From DASVLX01 sp035552275 (lineage in GTDB: Bacteria > Actinomycetota > Actinomycetes > Mycobacteriales > Pseudonocardiaceae): DNA of 15,048 bases. Below the pieces are notes generated by a model. The model searched no databases. It was given only the letters and a program-made list of their open reading frames with translations, and was not told where the DNA came from. Both the position numbers and the translations under genes were made by a program. The stretch spans positions 1 to 15,048 of the forward strand of contig DASZLR010000108.1 in the NCBI GenBank assembly GCA_035552275.1. Reading direction: 5' to 3'. This document shows positions 13,333 through 15,048 of this stretch, one piece after another (the first letter of the stretch is position 1; the number at the start of each line of letters is the position of its first letter).

Positions 13333-13766
13333 TCCAGCGCGTACTGCACGGACTGCGCGTAGCCGTCCGAGGTGTAGGTGGCCCCGGACACCGTGTCGAT
13401 CTGGGCTGACTGCGCGGTCAGCACCTCCTGCCGCAGGATCGGGGTGGCCAGGTCGGCGAGCCGGATGCTGCGTCCGGCGTCGCTGGGCGTCTGCAGCGCC
13501 CGCACGTCAGTGATCCGGCCGTTGCCGAACACCACCGCGACCTGCACCGGGCCGTACGGGGTGTCCACCACATCGCCGTCGATCGTCCGTGCGCCGGTCG
13601 GCAGCTTTGCCGGGGAAGTCGGCCCGCCGGTCGGCGCCGGCAGCGTGACGTGGTGCTGCGCCGACTGGCCCACCGCGGCTCGGCCCAGCACCAGCACGCC
13701 GATGGCGGCCAGCAGTCCGGACAGTCCGGCGAGGCGGCGGGCGCGGGGGGAGGCGAGCGGGCTCAT
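13317..13766 (-). CDS. Membrane-anchored FMN-binding domain protein, substrate for covalent flavinylation
   Basis: A 149-residue protein. The N-terminus carries basic residues and one hydrophobic helix (LAGLSGLLAAIGVLVLGRA), either a signal anchor or a signal peptide, then a Pro/Thr linker. The FMN-binding domain (about 60-147) runs from VVDTPYGPVQVAVVFGNGRI to the flavinylation motif DTVSGATYTS, where Thr130 would be linked to FMN by a phosphoester bond made by ApbE. Such domains pass electrons on the outer face of the membrane, as in NqrC/RnfG. The ATG overlaps the stop of the upstream reductase gene by 4 bp (ATGA), which ties the two proteins to one electron-transfer unit. The 3' end overlaps apbE by 16 bp on the opposite strand. 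Confidence 0.92.
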   Translation of the reverse strand: MSPLASPRARRLAGLSGLLAAIGVLVLGRAAVGQSAQHHVTLPAPTGGPTSPAKLPTGARTIDGDVVDTPYGPVQVAVVFGNGRITDVRALQTPSDAGRSIRLADLATPILRQEVLTAQSAQIDTVSGATYTSDGYAQSVQYALDHAGG

Positions 13767-15048
13767 CGGAGGCTGAACTCCTCGGTGTGGATGTGCTGGG
13801 CCGGCACGCCCAGCCGGGTCAGCGAACCCAGCACGGTCGCGGTCATGCCCGCGGGGCCACAGACGTACACGCTGCGCGTGGTGAGGTCGGGCGCCAGCCG
13901 GCGCAGTGCCGACGGCGCGAGTGGATCGCCGCGCAGCTCGGCACGGCGGCCGACCAGATATCGCACGGTCAGCCCGGAGCGCGTCATCGCGTCCAATTCG
14001 GACCGGAACGCGACGTCCCGCAGCTCGCTGACCCGGTACAGCAGCAGCACGTCGACGCGTTCTCGCAGCAGTTGTTCGGCCAGCGCGCGAATCGGGCCGA
14101 TGCCGGAACCGCCGGCGATGAGCAGCACCGGTTCGCGTCGCCGGGCGTCGGCGGTGAAATGGCCGAACGGTCCTTCGGCGAACACCGGCGTGCCCCGGCG
14201 CAACCGGGCCAGCGCGCGCGAGTGGTCACCGGCGTCCTTGACGGTGATTCGCATCCGATGCCGGTTCACCGGCGCGGACAGCGAGTAAGGATGCGCCGAC
14301 CACCGGTGGCCGACCGTGACGAAACGCCAGAGCAGAAACTGTCCCGGTTGGACACCGAGTTCGTCCAGATTTCGGCCGTGCAACCAGACACTCACCGTAT
14401 TCGGGGTCTCCCGGACCACCTTGTCCACCGTGATCGCATGACGAAACCAGCGGCGCGTCGGGACCGCGACCCGCCACCACAACACGCTGCCGGCGACCGC
14501 CGCGTAGAGCGCCACCCACAGCGCGCGGGCCTTCGGATCGGTCACGAAGTCAGCGCCGCTGGAGATCTGGTGGAAGAAGGCCAGCGCGATCGCCAGATAG
14601 GCGCCGATGTGCACCAGATACCAGGCCTCGTAGGACATCCGCGCCCGCGCGAACCGGGCGCTGGTGACCGCGACGGTGAGGAACAGCGCCATGCCGGCCA
14701 GCGCAGTAATCATGTCCGGATAGGTGGTGATGATCTCGATCGCCGCCGACCACGGTGCGTGCCGCTCGGTCATGCCCAGTCCGGCCACCACCAGCAGCAC
14801 GTGCGTCACGAGCACCAGCACCACGTTGGTGCCCAGGCCCCGATGCCAGGCCGCCAGCCGATCGAAGCCGACCGCCCGTTCCAGCCACGGCAGTCGGGCC
14901 AACAGCAACAACTGCACCAGCGCGAGATACGCGCCGACCAGGCCGGCCACCCGTCCGGCCGCGGTCAGCGCGGCGCCCGGCGAGGTGATCGCCGCCGAAG
15001 CCGGATCGGTCCACCACAGGCCGCACACCGCGAGTCCGCCGAGCGCCA
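13763..15048 (-). CDS. Ferric-reductase-like transmembrane flavohaem oxidoreductase (5' end beyond the window)
   Basis: At least 421 residues are visible (counted from GTG at 15028); the frame stays open to the right edge, so the true start is outside. Five hydrophobic segments are seen (about 27-49, 65-86, 105-123, 136-155, 169-187). Two carry paired histidines about 14 residues apart, as in two-haem ferric reductase domains: WHRGLGTNVVLVLVTH, and YLVHIGAYLAIALAFFH. The cytoplasmic part has an FAD site (HPYSLSAP), a flavin/NAD(P) reductase fold with LLIAGGSGIGPIRAL, and the nucleotide-binding end YVCGPAGM, finishing EEFSLR. It should move electrons from NAD(P)H through FAD and haem across the membrane. 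Overlap with the FMN-binding protein gene suggests that protein as electron acceptor. Confidence 0.9.
   Translation of the reverse strand, partial: ALGGLAVCGLWWTDPASAAITSPGAALTAAGRVAGLVGAYLALVQLLLLARLPWLERAVGFDRLAAWHRGLGTNVVLVLVTHVLLVVAGLGMTERHAPWSAAIEIITTYPDMITALAGMALFLTVAVTSARFARARMSYEAWYLVHIGAYLAIALAFFHQISSGADFVTDPKARALWVALYAAVAGSVLWWRVAVPTRRWFRHAITVDKVVRETPNTVSVWLHGRNLDELGVQPGQFLLWRFVTVGHRWSAHPYSLSAPVNRHRMRITVKDAGDHSRALARLRRGTPVFAEGPFGHFTADARRREPVLLIAGGSGIGPIRALAEQLLRERVDVLLLYRVSELRDVAFRSELDAMTRSGLTVRYLVGRRAELRGDPLAPSALRRLAPDLTTRSVYVCGPAGMTATVLGSLTRLGVPAQHIHTEEFSLR

Overview
The window is high-GC DNA with dense, often overlapping genes, many GTG starts and actinobacterial gene families, so it comes from an actinobacterium. 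The core gene order on the minus strand is DUF3000, a LuxR-type response regulator, ribonuclease D, thiolase and a fatty-oxidation multifunctional enzyme, with hemE and hemG diverging on the plus strand. As far as I recall this matches the neighbourhood of whiI in Streptomyces, which suggests a mycelial, perhaps sporulating, relative. I cannot name a genus.

Layout. 1-133: the last 43 residues of a sensor histidine kinase. 143-780: a BrnT/BrnA-like toxin-antitoxin pair behind a perfect 31-bp dyad that ends 2 bases before the toxin start. 854-1420: a Uma2-family nuclease-like gene, closed by a strong hairpin terminator (1431-1473). 1542-4888 (minus): a thiolase and enoyl-CoA hydratase/3-hydroxyacyl-CoA dehydrogenase pair with a 4-bp overlap, probably one beta-oxidation operon, with a 16-bp dyad over its likely promoter. 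5032-6441 (minus): ribonuclease D. 6496-7215 (minus): the WhiI-like orphan response regulator, preceded by a 483-bp non-coding stretch with several regulatory-looking elements. 7699-8319 (minus): DUF3000. 8354-8487: an array of about 4.5 imperfect 30-bp repeats in the divergent DUF3000/hemE promoter region. Two more units of the same family lie at 1501-1559. 8615-11157 (plus): hemE and hemG/cgoX, overlapping by 4 bp. 11237-12436 (minus): a membrane-anchored phosphodiester glycosidase-family protein. 12538-13332 (plus): ApbE flavin transferase. 13317-15048 (minus): a small FMN-binding protein and a ferric-reductase-like membrane flavohaem oxidoreductase, the latter cut by the right edge.

How the parts work together. 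ApbE, the FMN-binding protein (with an SGAT flavinylation motif) and the transmembrane haem/FAD reductase look like one extracytoplasmic flavin electron-transfer module. HemE and HemG supply haem. The thiolase and multifunctional enzyme complete the last steps of fatty-acid beta-oxidation. The left-hand toxin-antitoxin and Uma2 genes look like accessory cargo beside the conserved core.

I see no CRISPR array, tRNA, rRNA, transposase or prophage gene. I did not find a demonstrably new multi-gene system. The best leads are the 30-bp repeat family, the operator dyad fused to the toxin start, and the regulatory elements upstream of the WhiI-like gene, including a BldM-box-like sequence.
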